From Cunninghamia lanceolata (Eukaryota; Streptophyta; Pinopsida; Cupressales; Cupressaceae), in assembly GCA_027924645.1 (NCBI GenBank), contig BSBN01001150.1, forward strand, positions 2,046,001 through 2,110,000: a DNA stretch of 64,000 nucleotides, written 5' to 3'. Positions 48,014 through 60,050 of this stretch are shown here, piece by piece. A program made the position numbers and the translations under genes. How positions within the stretch are numbered: position 1 is the stretch's first letter; each line of letters begins with the position of its first letter. The notes beneath the pieces were generated by a model. It did not search any database, had not been told where the DNA came from, and saw only the letters and a program-made list of their open reading frames with translations.

Positions 48014-51000
48014 ACCTTAGGAACCATATGTGTAACACATACATGCTAATATAACATGATTTTGACATAATAAATCATACTAACAACCTCACAAGATAAG
48101 GTGTGAAAACATCCAAAACAATATCAAATAATTATTACAATTGAAGGGGCTCATCCCAAACATGGATGGATCATAACTAGCATAAGAGGATATAATATGT
48201 ACAACTATGCTCTTAGTATGATGGTCTTAAGGACCTAGTTTACAATGTTTACAAAAAACTATAACAAAGAAGAGACACAAGAAGCATCTAATACCATGTG
48301 AGTCCAACATGCTATCAAATGAGCATCCTCCAAGTTTGTCTACCCCAACAATGGTTTAGCACCTCCCAATCATGTGGAACCCTCAATCCCACCTCATTGT
48401 CTTAGGAGACAGTCGAATTTGGTACTAATCACACTCACACAAATAAGGAGTACATGGAAAAACTCATGTCAATCAATACATACGGCAACACATGTAGCAA
48501 CCCATAATAATGAATATATACAATAGTATATGTAGCAAAACTCATGCCAATAAGAGTATAAAGAGGATACCAAAAAACATTCATGTATAAGGGTTCCTCA
48601 CACATTCAATGCACATAATTCAAAATACAAAAAGAATCCAATATGCATTCACAAAGGTTTCCACACCATCAATGCATGCAATTTAACACATATGAATAAA
48701 TACCAACAACATACATGTCACCAACATACATGTAGGGGTCTCAACACATGTCAGATACCAAATCCACTAATAAGATAGGATGAGGATTCTAGAAGTAAGC
48801 CAAGGACTGTCAATACACTAGCACAACAACTATATATAATGTTGAGAAGGAAATCATACCTCGTATGAGGTTACTTAACAACATTCATGAAATTCCAAGA
48901 GTTGTGGCATGTCCTCTACATCCAAGTCCAAATCCTTGTGAATTATTGATGCATGGTGTAATTATCTTATTTAATCACATGTTTTATTTAACCCCAATGT
49001 GTTTATGTTATTAATTGGTTAAAATATCAACTATCTCTATCCATGAATGCCTTTAAAATGCAAGCAAGTGGTGAGAGGCCACTCCTTTCCTACTTTGTAC
49101 CTTAGTCCTAAGTGCCTAATGGCCTAAATTACAATTTTGGCTTGGCATGAAAATCAATGCAAAAAGTCATGGCACATTGATCAATGATGCAAAATCACAA
49201 TATATTAAGGAGACTATTCATCTCACAAAATAAAAATGTCAAACATAGTTTTAATTTTCAATTTTCATTTTTAAAAGGTAGGAAAAACAATTTAAAAATC
49301 CCCAAATTCAATGTTGATTACATCATCATGAACCTTCAAAAAATGTATCCTAAATTACACAAAATTCTCAAATTTCAATTATCCTCTATATTGTAGTAAA
49401 TGCACAACAACATTCTTTCCTATTCACATTTTTTTAGGAATATTTAAGAAAATTTTGCCATAATCTTGGCTCTAATCTTGCATTTTTCAAATTTAAAACA
49501 ATGCCTAAAAAGATGAAAATAAATATAATAAATCATTCCTATAAGGAGAAGCCATATATCTCCACCTAATATGGCATGACAATGAATAAGAAACCTTTCA
49601 ATTATAAATCACAAGGAAAATACCTTTCCAATTCAATTTGAAACAATAGAGAAGAGAGGTTTTTCTTGGGAATACACCTTCAATAATAAACCAAGAAATA
49701 CAATCCTCCATCCATTCCATTCCCAAGCACAATCTAAATCCAAGCATATCTAGTTTACATCCATTTTCAAAAGAGGAGAAGAGAGGGGGGGCTGGGATGG
49801 GTAGGTTTCCAAAAATATAAAGTGAATCAAAATAAACCTTTATTTTTTCATTGTATACTTATTCCTCTATTTTGTTATTTTAAAATTACTTACGCAAAAA
49901 TAACATTTTCAAAGATAACTAGATCAATACAATTAACTACCAATCAAAAAAAAAAAATACAATACAATTAACTTACATTGATATTTTTCAAGGAAATAAT
50001 TCAATAAGACTATACTTATGCAATTAATTTAATATTTCCCTATAACCAAGGCAATTGAATTAAGTTTCCACTATAATGCAATTCTATAATTTCCTATAAG
50101 CTAATATTTTATTTCTAAAGAACAATGGTTCACTTTAATTCCCTTCCACTAAAAATAAATATGCAATAACCATTTTTTACCAAAGTGCAAATATTATTTT
50201 TTGACTTAAGTATTTAAATATTTTGCAAATGCAACAAGCATGCATTTTGAAATAAATTTAAATGCAATAAAATAATATAAAGTAGCCATACACAAAAGAC
50301 TCACACACTCTTTATGGGTTTGCACAACATGCATATTCTAGAATCACCATTGATTCAGAGATGGGGTTACATAGGGATTCACAAAACTCATCTCACACTC
50401 AACTTCAGTGAGTTAGAGGTTAACACATGTTTTACCCCAAAATGACCATCGTGAATATATCCAACATTTGGAGAAATCCTATACCTACACACTCAAATCA
50501 AACATTGGGCGTACCAACTCCACATAATAATAGCCAAAGCGACATAAACCACCCAACATGATATTAAATCATCGCTTCTTACTGTAAATCATCTATGACT
50601 AGCACGATTCAAGGAACAATATTGAAAATAATTCATAATGATGAATCAGATGTAATGATCTCACCTACACCAAATATAGTGAAAATAGTGAAGCTAAAAC
50701 ATTGTAATAATCTAAATATATAAACACACAACATATGTATCTCATAATACATAGTTGGAAATCTCAATGCCAATACAAAACCTCATCAATAACACATTGA
50801 TGGTCATACAAAACATCACAACAAAAGTATCTATAGTACACAATTAAAATACCTTGATGGTACAACAAGGCCTCATAAAAAAGTTCAATGCAATGAATTA
50901 TAACACAAATCTCACAATACACTGTCAAAACACTCAATACAACATATAAATTGAATAGCATTCAAGGCTTAAATGCTACTAGCATTATAAGGGATTAATT

Positions 51001-52061
51001 AGTTTAGATGTGACTTTAGGTCTAAACTCACTTTGAAGCTTCTTTCCCCTTTTAAATTCTATCTTAAGTGCTCCACAGAGAAATGGGACTAAAACATATT
51101 TTAATATGTTATTATTTCGTAATGGGCCTACATTCATTATAATTTTAAAAAAAAAAATATTAAAGAAAACATAATACATATTATAATTTTTGTAAATCTA
51201 ATACTACATAATACATAATACAAAATGACATTTCCAAATGATTTCATTTGATCTCCCAAAAGGTGAAGCAAAATTGTTGGTTTTGTTGGTGTTTTGATAG
51301 GTGTGGAGGAGGCTCCATTGGGTGTTTGATTTAAGCTTAAGGAGGTCATATCCAAGGAGGTTTGATCTAGCACGCTTCAATCAAACCCCCTTATATGGAA
51401 CCCCTCTAGGCTTAAACCATTATTTTAAAAAAATATGTGATAAATAAGGAAAAATTCAGTATATACCACAAGTGGCACACACTATTGTGGGATCAACCAA
51501 TTATTGATCCCTTTTTTATCTAGATACCAAAACATAAATTATCCTTAGTCACTTTTGGTTGCATATGAAATCTCCAATAGAAGGTAACATGAGAATACCA
51601 CATTTCATGTGGGCCCTAATAATCTTCATGTGTCTCAAAGAGTGTGTTATAACAAATTATGACCTTGTTTAAGCCAAAGTATAACATGTCTTTCATATAC
51701 AGAGTGTCTTCGAGGAGAGTGAACCTTTGAGGAAGATTTCCTAGAATTAGTGAAATATTAAATCCAGTTAAGTGTTCATGTAAGGAACCTAATAAGATAA
51801 ATAAAAACAATGCATATTGATATACATAGTAAAGATAGCAATAGAATGCTTTATATTATCTTCATAGTGCCACTTTAAGAGGGCAATGTCCTAATCTAAC
51901 ATACACTCCAATTACAAATATCCAAGATAAATTCCACTTGAGAAGTTATTACAATAGAAGGGTCTTACTAAAGGTACTTACTACTATTCGATGCATGTGG
52001 GATAAATACTTTTATTCTTATTTATCACATGGGCAACTTACAAAGCATATGCACCCAATAT
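48014..52061. other. AT-rich DNA with no recognisable gene
   Basis: Read on both strands without finding a retrotransposon motif, tRNA-like promoter or long array. Local features are a duplicated ACAATACAATTAACT around a 12-base A-run near 49928-49972, and scattered homopolymers. Likely ancient repeat or intergenic DNA. Confidence 0.45.
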
Positions 52062-52078
52062 AATATTAACAAATAATT

Positions 52079-52358
52079 TTTTTTAATCAGTGAATGCTTT
52101 TTTTTACCAGAGTTATGAACCGGTGAGGCCACAATATGGGGTCCCTCATCCCCAAGCATGAACACTTAGTAATTTGAACACATCCACATTAGAATCCAAC
52201 TATGGAAGACCAAGAGTCACAACTTAGAATTCCACTAACTATGGAAGACCAAGAGTCACAACTTAGAATTCCACATTAGATGTCCCTATGGGGATTTAAA
52301 CTTGGGTCTCCTCAACAAGAACCCAATGTTTCAACCAATAAAGCTCCACCCCTTGGAA
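52079..52358 (-). mobile_element. tRNA-like SINE with target duplication
   Basis: On the minus strand the head has a tRNA-like start (GGGGTGGAGC), an A-box-like TGGTTGAAACATTGGG and a B-box-like AGTTTAAATCC spaced as in plant SINEs. It ends in an A-rich tail (near 52079-52108). Flanks AATATTAACAAATAATT (52062-52078) and AATATTTACAAATAATT (52359-52375) match at 16 of 17 bases, as expected for LINE-driven insertion. A 39-bp perfect tandem duplication lies inside (starts 52198 and 52237). The family is not identified. Confidence 0.75.
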
Positions 52359-52585
52359 AATATTTACAAATAATTAATACCTATAGCATAATGAGGATTC
52401 ATAGGATTACCTTCACCTCAAGAGGTTCTATGCCTAACTTGTAGGAATTCCAATTGTACATAAAAAAAAAATTTAATTTTTTTAAAAAAAAAATATTAAA
52501 GAGAAATAATCTGTCCTCTAGTGAAAACCACTTCGGTGGTGCATTGGATAAGTACCATGATGAAAACCTATTTATAGGTGCCATG

Positions 52586-53668
52586 TGTAGTACCCTTGCA
52601 TTTACCATCTACTAGATAACCACTTTGACTTCCACTTTCCACTCATTTATCTTGTATACACCTAAAAATGGCTAAGTCAAATTATTTATTTTAATTCTTA
52701 TTCTTCTATCAATTAAATAAATATTCTAATTTATTTAAATGATTCACATCCCTCTTATAATTAAATAAAAATCAATTTATTTAATTAAAATCCCTAAATT
52801 CTTCTAATGTCTCATATAATTAAATAATCCTAAATTATTTAATTAATCCCAAATTCCTCTATTCCAAAGTCCAAAATTCCATAAATTCCACATCACCTTT
52901 TCCACCTCACCTTTCTACCTCACCATGTTGCACACATAATTAAATATTTTAATATTTAATTAGCTAATATTCCCTCACCCACATGTCCTATTTCTCCTCC
53001 AATCAAAATCAGTTAACTCATTAGTCAAATCAGTTATCTAATTAATCAATTCACTTAACTAGTTAGTCTATTTAGTTAACTCCTCAATCTATTCTATTAA
53101 CTCCCATAACTCATGAAAGGAGCTTGGACACTTGTCCTCTTCTGATTCATGCACATTCCCTCAAGCTTCCTCAACCGTACACATCACATATAATTCCTCT
53201 AGTCATGGATCTATTGACACTTGGATTTGGCCTCTCTTGAGTCTATAAAATGAACCCTCATTCCCTCATTTCATCCACTCAAGCATTAGTAATCTTACTT
53301 TGCAGGAATCCTACCAGCGTGCCTTTGGCAAAGTTATCTCCATTTGCATTCACACAACACCATTATCACAATCATCATCTAATCATGTCTCCATCAATCC
53401 ATCTCCATTAGTATTGCATTGTAGTGTGATCTCCATTGCATTGTCCACCTACAACCGTTCTACTCTTGTCATCTTCAACAGCAAGGAAGTACACACTTCT
53501 AAGAGCTCCATTACCATCAAGATCAAGAAGAGATATGGCGACAATGAAAGCATAGAGGTAAATTGGTCGTTGAAGGTATATTCTTCATTTACTTGTATTT
53601 ACATCAATTTCTATTGAGTTATTAGATGTTTAGTTGTTTAATACTATTGTTCACATTTTCCAATAACA
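52586..53668 (+). repeat. 5' LTR of gypsy element I
   Basis: TGTAGTACCC at the left and CAATAACA at the right, followed by the PBS. A TATA box CTATAAAA lies at 53243-53250, about 425 bases before the LTR end. The first part (52690-52970) is packed with AATTAAAT/ATTTAATT inverted repeats. The partner LTR is outside the window. Confidence 0.72.
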
Positions 53669-53672
53669 TTTT

Positions 53673-53691
53673 TGACGCCCACCGTGGGGCC
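53673..53691 (+). promoter_or_regulatory. Primer binding site of element I
   Basis: TGACGCCCACCGTGGGGCC, one base from the TGGCGCCCACCGTGGGGCC seen in many plant gypsy (Tat) elements; four bases after the LTR end. Confidence 0.78.
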
Positions 53692-55904
53692 TAGCCTCAT
53701 TTTTTAACCTCCATTTGAGTTTTCTTGTGAATCTGCTATTGTAATAGGTCAATTCTGCACATTCATGTTCCATACCTACGCATTTACAGATTCTTTCTAC
53801 ACATCCATAGTTCTACGTATCCACACCGTCTTTTTGTACAAATACTGTGCATACACTGTTCCTGTGCATTCATCAATTAGTTCCACGCATATGTGTTTTT
53901 GTGCAAACATTGAGCAGTCCTGTGCATCCACCTTCTGTTTCTGCACATTTAAATGATGTCAGAAGAATTGTAATGTTTCACAAATATTTCCTGTACTAAC
54001 TTTCATTTGCAGGTGTTAGGAGCTGGACTTAGTCATTTTAGCTGCATTCTTAAGCCACCTAGAACTAATTAGGGGAAAGTAACTTAATATGTTCATGCAA
54101 ATCATCACATAGACATAACTAGGAGGAAAGTAAATCATTTTGTTGCATCACAACTTGCATCTAGTCCCAACCTAGGGGTTAAAAACTAAACAATTTCTTT
54201 ATGTTTTACTATCTTGCACTACAATCTATCACATAGCTTAATAAGGGAAAGTAACACTTGTTTATTTCTTCAAGCAACAATCTTCACCTAGACTTGTTAG
54301 AAGGTTAAAATAAACAAAAATATTTTCCAAGTTATTGCTATCTTGTTAAAAACTTCTGTGCTTGATAGATTAAACACATTTAGTTTCTTTATTTTTAACT
54401 AGGGGGATAAAGAACTAGTGTTCTCTGTGTTTTCAAAATGATGATAGGACTATGCTCTCCCCTTTCTTGGGTGACCAAAATGCCAAACTCATCATTTTGC
54501 ATGTGTAACCTTTAGAGAGGCCTACCCTTGGAATTCCTTCCTTCCAAGTGGGACAACCTTAAGCGATAACGGGCTAAAGCCAAGCCACTTCCAAGTCGCT
54601 ATAAATAAATTGTGTTTGTGACAAAAGTTGCAAACAATGGGTGCTGTTGTGTTACACTGACAAATATTTCCCCCAAAACCCTGTGGAGTGTAACCTTTTC
54701 AAGCTAGGAAGCCTCCTTATTGGAGCAAATTGCCGCACGTTTAACCACCCAAATGGATGTCCATACTAAAAATCCATTTGTTCTTAGAAATCCAAAAACC
54801 CCTATTTGTTGACGCAGGAGGTTGGACCTCTAAAGCCATCCAACGTCATACACTCATCTAATGTAGAGATAGAAAGTTCAACTCTTCAGAGGAAGTGCGA
54901 GAAGTGAGTACCATGGAGGGGAGCCGATGCTATCAAGTTACTAACTGTCTGCCTTTATGGAAGTGACTAGTGTAAAAACCAAGTTGGAATTCGATGAATA
55001 TTGACCTGGCCATCCATAGGATTGTACTTGCTTATTTTTCATTTATCAAAAAAAAATTGTTTCAAATAATCATGACAACCTCTTGCTTGTGTTTTCTGGC
55101 AATAACTTGAATCAAAGATAGTACTTCAAACTTTTTAACATCCTAGGAGATCATGCAAACAAACCAAAATTGAAAATCTGAAACAAAAAGGAGAAAACTT
55201 TTGCAGATCTGTGCATACACTCCATCTTGTTGCACATTTGTCAAACATTGCTGTGCATTTACTCCTACTGTGCTTTTACACAATCCTGTTGTGCATCTGT
55301 AAAATCCTACTATGCATATACTCTTTCTGCGCATTTACAACACAGTCCTGTGCATTTGCAACGCAGTTCTGTGCATACAAAGTTGCACATTCACTGTACA
55401 ATCCTGCGCATCCAAAATAGAGAGCACTTCCCAACATTTTGAGGAGAAAACAAATTCATTTTAGGATACCCATTTTTGCATCGATTTCATTTGAGAACTC
55501 GGGAAAACCATAGGATTCCATTTTCGTACCCATTTTTCCAAAACATTTCACCTTGCCATAACACACCTAGTCATCCAAATCAAAAATATCAAACGAACAA
55601 AACAAGATTCCCACTAAGGTGTCATTAAGATTCTCCAACTTCAAAGCAAAAATCTAGTTAGTTTCATAAATAGGATAAATCATCCTTCCCTTGGAACTAC
55701 ACTAGTGTGATTTTGATAAAAGAAGTGGTCTATATCAAATAGCGGTGATCAACTCTCCCTACATTTGTTTGAATAGCAGAAAATCAAAAATTTGAACGTT
55801 AGTAAAATCTTGTCATCTCAACCACACCAAAAACATCCAACATTCACCCACACCTCAAAAATTGCATGGTTCAAATTAGATCTCAATCTAAATAAAAACA
55901 AAAC
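53692..55904 (+). other. Long untranslated leader of element I
   Basis: No convincing gene. It contains (a) CTGTGCAT-like motifs every ~20-30 bases at 53754-53950 and again at 55205-55425, (b) a degenerate repeat of (A/T)AGG(G/A)GAAAGTAA near 54068, 54120, 54242 and weaker sites up to 54410, and (c) GCTAAAGCCAAGCC...AAGTCGCTATAAATAAA near 54569-54608. Tat-type elements often have such long leaders. The short frame at 55211-55420 only translates the repeat. Confidence 0.6.
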
Positions 55905-56163
55905 ATGGGTTCCCTTCACAATAGTGGGCATAATTCTGATGATGAGGAGATTAGTCAAGAGGAAATCCTTCAACAACTTCAAGACCCAAAATTCTGAAAG
56001 GTTATGGATAGGGTAGTTGCCATAGATCCTCATAAGCATTTTCTCATGTTAGCTCAACAAGGAGCCAAATTACCCTCTGATTTTGATCTCTCCAATCTAA
56101 GAGAGAACAATGCCTCCAATGAAGCTGAGTCATCAATAGATGGTTCCAAACTGGACAAAGGTG
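55905..56163 (+). pseudogene. Element I gag N-terminus
   Basis: ATG at 55905 begins an acidic segment (SDDEEISQEEILQQLQDP), a TGA near 55995, then DRVVAIDPHKHFLMLAQQG and a polar stretch ending in the 28-bp block (56136-56163) that is duplicated across J. The same frame resumes at 61528. The start is chosen as the first ATG in the frame that links to the gag core. Confidence 0.72.
56136..56163. repeat. Left copy of 28-bp duplication flanking J
   Basis: ATAGATGGTTCCAAACTGG... (28 bases) is repeated exactly at 61500-61527. One unmatched T (56164) separates it from the LTR start. Copia normally makes 5 bp. Confidence 0.9.
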
Positions 56164-56164
56164 T

Positions 56165-56755
56165 TGTTGTTATATGGAACCTAATCAGACTCGGAGGTTA
56201 CATTTTCCCCACTTTTATCGGCGTGGTTTCCCCCCAAATTCCTACAGGGTCAAGGGGCAGCGCCCCTTGTGGGGGTTTGGGGGCAGCGCCCCCAAGATGG
56301 GGTCAAGGGGTAGCACCCCTAGCGTGTTCCCTGTCGCGATATAGGGCGGGGTTGAGGGGCAGCGCCCTCACGGGGGCTCAAGGGTAGCGCCCCTGAAACC
56401 TCACACAATTTTTTATTATTTTATAAAGGCACCGGGAGTTATTTTTCATTGACCGACATAAGAAAACCCTATTTTTGTAGCCAACCAAAAGCTTGATAAA
56501 AGCGGTTAAGGGTTAGAGTTTTGATATATTGTATTGTAGCATTTTGCAATGGTATCAAGTTGTAGGGATTGCTGGTTGTAATAAGTTTGATTTACTGGAT
56601 AATAATATTGGACCCTCTGTTTGGTGGATGTAGCCCGAGTTTGGGTGAACCACGTTAAAACTTGTCTCTCGCTGTTATTAATTCTTTGTATTTCCATTTC
56701 TCTATTTAATCTTTATTTGCATTTAATTGATATCTTTTGCCGACTAACCCTAACA
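56165..56755 (+). repeat. 5' LTR of J
   Basis: TGTTGTTATATGG ... CCCTAACA. It contains a GC-rich block (56250-56395) of repeated GGGGCAGCGCCCC-type palindromes and a TATA-like TTTATAAA at 56420-56427. Confidence 0.9.
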
Positions 56756-56757
56756 AG

Positions 56758-56769
56758 TGGTATCAGAGC
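56758..56769 (+). promoter_or_regulatory. Primer binding site of J
   Basis: Perfect TGGTATCAGAGC, two bases after the LTR. Confidence 0.92.
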
Positions 56770-56821
56770 GGGTTGTGTTCGATTATCGTCTGCAGGAAAG
56801 TCTCACGGTTAAGTGGGAGCA

Positions 56822-57257
56822 ATGGTGGACGACGGTAAATTGAAGGTCGATAAATTCAATGGGCAGACTATCAGTTATGGAAGATGCAGATGGAGGATTA
56901 CCTCTATCAAAAGGATTTATGGAGGCCGTTGGAAGGAGTAGCCAAGAAACCAGCAACAATGTCTGATGAGGATTAGAATCTTCTTGACAGAAAGGCATTA
57001 GGAACCATTCGGTTGTGCTTGGCACCATCGGTGGCATTCAATATAACGGAAGCGAAGACAACAGATGGTTTGATGAAAGTTTTGGCTAAATTGTATGAAA
57101 AACCCTCAGCCTCAAATAAGGTATTTCTCATGAAGCGTTTGTTTAATTTGAAAATGGTTGAAGGTGGATCTGTGACAGGTCATTTAAATGAATTTAATAT
57201 GATTGTCAGTCAATTGACTTCTATAAATGTAAATTTGATGAAGAAGTTAGAGCTCTC
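56822..57257 (+). pseudogene. J gag N-terminal half
   Basis: ATG at 56822 (MVDDGKLKVDKFNG). A frameshift at ~56862 scrambles the conserved W-containing segment, and a stop lies at ~56976. The good part (57013-57260) has LAPSVAFNITEAKTTDGLM and LKMVEGGSVTGHLNEFNMI of the UBN2 domain, then shifts frame at ~57240. It forms the particle shell in live relatives. The next part of gag overlaps in another frame at 57258. Confidence 0.8.
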
Positions 57258-58073
57258 TTGATATTATGTTCATTGCCTGAAAGCTGGGATAGTTTGGTAA
57301 TGGCGGTTAGTAACTCTGTTTCTGGTTCAAATACCCTGAAATTTGATGATGTTGTTGGTGTTATTCTGAGTGAGGAAATTCGTAAGAAAAGCTCAGGTGG
57401 ATCCACATCAAGCAGTGTTTTGAATGCAGAAAGCAGGGGCAGATCAAAGGAGAGAGGAAAAGGTTCTGGAGGTCATGGGAAGTCACAAGGAAAATCAAAG
57501 GACAAAAGATCCCAAACCAGAGGACAAAAGGATTGCTGGTACTGTGGGAAACTAGGTCATCTGAAGAAAGATTACTGGTCTCAGAAAAATAAAGAAGGAG
57601 ACAAACAAGAAGGCAATAAGGAAGCAAATGTGGTAAGTAATAAATCTGAAGATGACGCTTTGATTCTTTCCCTAGATAATGCTGATGATTCATGGGTTTT
57701 AGATTCAGGGGCCTCATTTCATGCTACGCCCCATAGAAGTTATTTTCTTGATTATGTCCAAGGGGATTTTGAGCTAGTTTATTTGGGAGATAACGAACCC
57801 TGTCAGATTGTTGGAAAGGGAAGAATCAAGATTAAGTTGCAGGATGGGAATCATTGGCTACTACAAGAGGTAAGGCACGTTCCAAGGCTCAGTAGGAATT
57901 TAATTTCAGTAGGACAGCTAGCTGAACAAGGTTGCATTGTTACATTTACTGATAAAAATTGGAAGGTTTCACAAGGTGCCTTAGTAGTAGCAAAAGGTGT
58001 GAAAGTAGGCACCTTATATCTTTGTACAGGTCATACTGTTCCTTCTACTTTAGCTGTTGCAGAGAAAAAATAA
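57258..58073 (+). pseudogene. J gag C-terminus, zinc knuckle and protease
   Basis: 271 codons without a stop: the end of the UBN2 domain (CSLPESWDSLVMAV, VILSEEIRKK), a basic G/S/K/R-rich stretch, a CCHC box at 57534-57575 whose last C is Y, an acidic spacer, and the protease triad DSG at 57702-57710 in WVLDSGASFH. The protease flap region follows (IVGKGRIKIKL, LISVGQL, GTLYLC). It ends at a TAA where this lineage continues into the pre-integrase domain. The knuckle mutation alone would impair RNA packaging. Confidence 0.87.
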
Positions 58074-58142
58074 ACAGGTTCAAGAACAGTTGCTGCAGGT
58101 TCGCAGGAAGAGACTGAAACAGTTGCTGCAGGTTCTAAGACA

Positions 58143-58798
58143 ACGCTGTGGCATAACAGACTTGTGCATATGAGTGAAAAAGGTATGAAGGTACTTCATT
58201 CTAAGAAAATTTACCAGGTCTGAAATGTATTAATATAGATTTCTGTGAAAGTTGTGTGTATGGAAAACAAAAGAGAGTCAATTTTCTCAGAGATGGGAAG
58301 CAAAAGAAAAATGAAAAGTTGGAGCTTGTGCATACAGATGTATGGGGACCAGCTCAGGTATCTTCTCTTGGTGGCTCTCGGTATTATATTACATTCATAG
58401 ATGATGCAACTAGGAAGGTCTGGATTTATTTCCTTAAATAGAAATCTGATGTATTTGAAACATTTAAGAAATGGAGAAGCTTGGTTGAGAATGAGACAGG
58501 TAAAAGATTAAAATGTCTCAGATCTGATAACGGTGGTGAGTATTGCAGCAAAGAATTTGAGGATTATTGTTCCTTTAATAGAATTCGTAGGAAAAAAATG
58601 GTTCCAAGGATTCCACAAGAAAATGGAGTGGCTGAACGCATGAATAGGACAATAATGGAGCGTGCAAGGACCATGAGATTGCATGCTGGGCTGCCTTTAA
58701 ACATGTGGGCAAAGGCTGTCAACACTACTGTATATTTAATTAATAGAGGTCCTTCAGTCCTTTTGGGCTGTGGTATTCCAGAGGAAGCATAGACAGGT
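58143..58798 (+). pseudogene. J integrase
   Basis: GAG-pre-integrase with the HHCC zinc ligands (WHNRLVHM ... CESC). The catalytic core follows: HTDVWGP (first D), TFIDDATRK, SDNGGEYC (second D) and ENGVAERMNR (E), all present. Breaks: a frameshift near 58215, a TAG at ~58438 where the family has a codon one transition away, and a TAG at ~58789. The C-terminal part continues at 58805. Confidence 0.87.
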
Positions 58799-58804
58799 AA
58801 GAAG

Positions 58805-59263
58805 GTGAGTTATTCTTTTCTCAAAACTTTTGGATGTGAAGCATTTGCACATGTAGATTCTGAAAATAGAACCAAGCTGGATGCAAAATCAAAAAAGTGT
58901 ACCTTTGTTGGATATGGCATTGATGAATTTGGTTATAGGCTTTGGGATTTTAAAAATCAGAAAACTGTGAGAAGCAGAGATGTCATATTCAATGAGAAGG
59001 TGTTGTACAAAGATCAATTGTAGCAGCATGAGAAGAAAGCAAAAGATTATGTGGTGTTGGATGATACTCCAAATAGTGATGTTCCAGTGGTTCCTCATGC
59101 TCCACAACAACAACCAGAAATACCACAAACTCCAGTGAATGTTAGACGGTCAACAAGGCTAAGTAGACCTCCTGACAGGTTTTCTCCCTCTTTGTATTCT
59201 ATTTTGTTAACAGATGCTGGTGAACCTGAAGGGTATGATGAAGCTATGCAGGTGGATACATAG
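58805..59263 (+). pseudogene. J integrase C-terminus and linker
   Basis: TFGCEAFAHVDSENRTKLDAKSKKC and CTFVGYG blocks of the copia integrase C-terminus, DVIFNE, a TAG at ~59021, then a proline/glutamine-rich linker and the RRSTRLSRPPDR motif that precedes RT. The frame changes once between the two open parts. Confidence 0.82.
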
Positions 59264-59269
59264 GTTTAG

Positions 59270-60050
59270 TGGGAGCTTGCTATGAAAGAAGAAATGGACT
59301 CCTTGCTGAAAAATCAGACTTGAGAATTATGTAAGTTACCTGTAGGTAAAAAGGCTTTACCAAACAAATGGGTTTACCGGCTGAAAGAGGAAGATGGAGG
59401 TAAGAAAAGATTTAAGGCCAGGTTAGTTGTAAAAGGATTTGCACAGAAAAAAGGCATTGATTTTGATGAGATATTTTCTCCGGTTGTCAAAATGACTTCT
59501 ATTCGTACTATTTTAAGTATTGTGGCTACTAAAGATTTGCTTTTAGAACAGCTAGATGTGCAAACAACCTTTCTCCATGGTAATTTGGAGGAGGAGATAT
59601 ACATGGAATAGCCCCACAGATTTGAGGTCAAAGGTAAGGAGAAACAGGTGTGTAGATTGAAGAAGAGTTTGTATGGCCTAAAACAAGCACCTCAGTAATG
59701 GTATTTGAAATTTGATAGTTTTATGGTTGAGCAAGGCTACAACAGGTGTAATTCTGACCATTGTGTTTATTTTAAGAGGTTGGATAATGACAGCTACATT
59801 ATTTTATGTTTATATGTTGATGACATGCTTGTAGTTGGGTCTAACATGGATCACATAAGAGAGTTAAAACAACAGTTAACACAGTCATTTGATATGAAGG
59901 ATTTGGGGGCAGCAAAACAAATCCTTGGTATGAAAATTTACAGAGATAGGAAGAACAGAACATTGACTCTATCTCAAGCTGCTTATGTTGAAAAGGTGTT
60001 GCAGAGATTCCATATGGAGAATGCAAAAGCTGTCAGCACACCTTTGCCTA
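59270..60050 (+). pseudogene. J reverse transcriptase
   Basis: Blocks in order: NKWVYRLKEEDGG, KARLVVKGFAQKKGIDFDE, QLDVQTTFLHGNLEEEIYME, LKKSLYGLKQAPQ and SDHCVYFKR, with the catalytic box YVDDM intact at 59813-59827. Stops fall in or next to three conserved blocks (~59322, ~59609, ~59696). Each TAG or TGA is one transition from the residue conserved in relatives. 59705-60517 is the longest open stretch and runs on into RNase H. Confidence 0.88.

Noticed and set aside
51137..51373. Minus-strand ORF of 78 codons as a gene
   Set aside because: Low complexity at the end, no domain, no neighbouring exon signals.
52285..52358. Functional tRNA gene
   Set aside because: A- and B-box-like sequences are present but mismatched, no cloverleaf closes, and the unit has an A-tail and a target duplication, so it is a SINE.
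55211..55442. Cysteine-rich small ORF pair
   Set aside because: Two overlapping frames both translate the CTGTGCAT repeat; no signal peptide followed by a conserved cysteine pattern.
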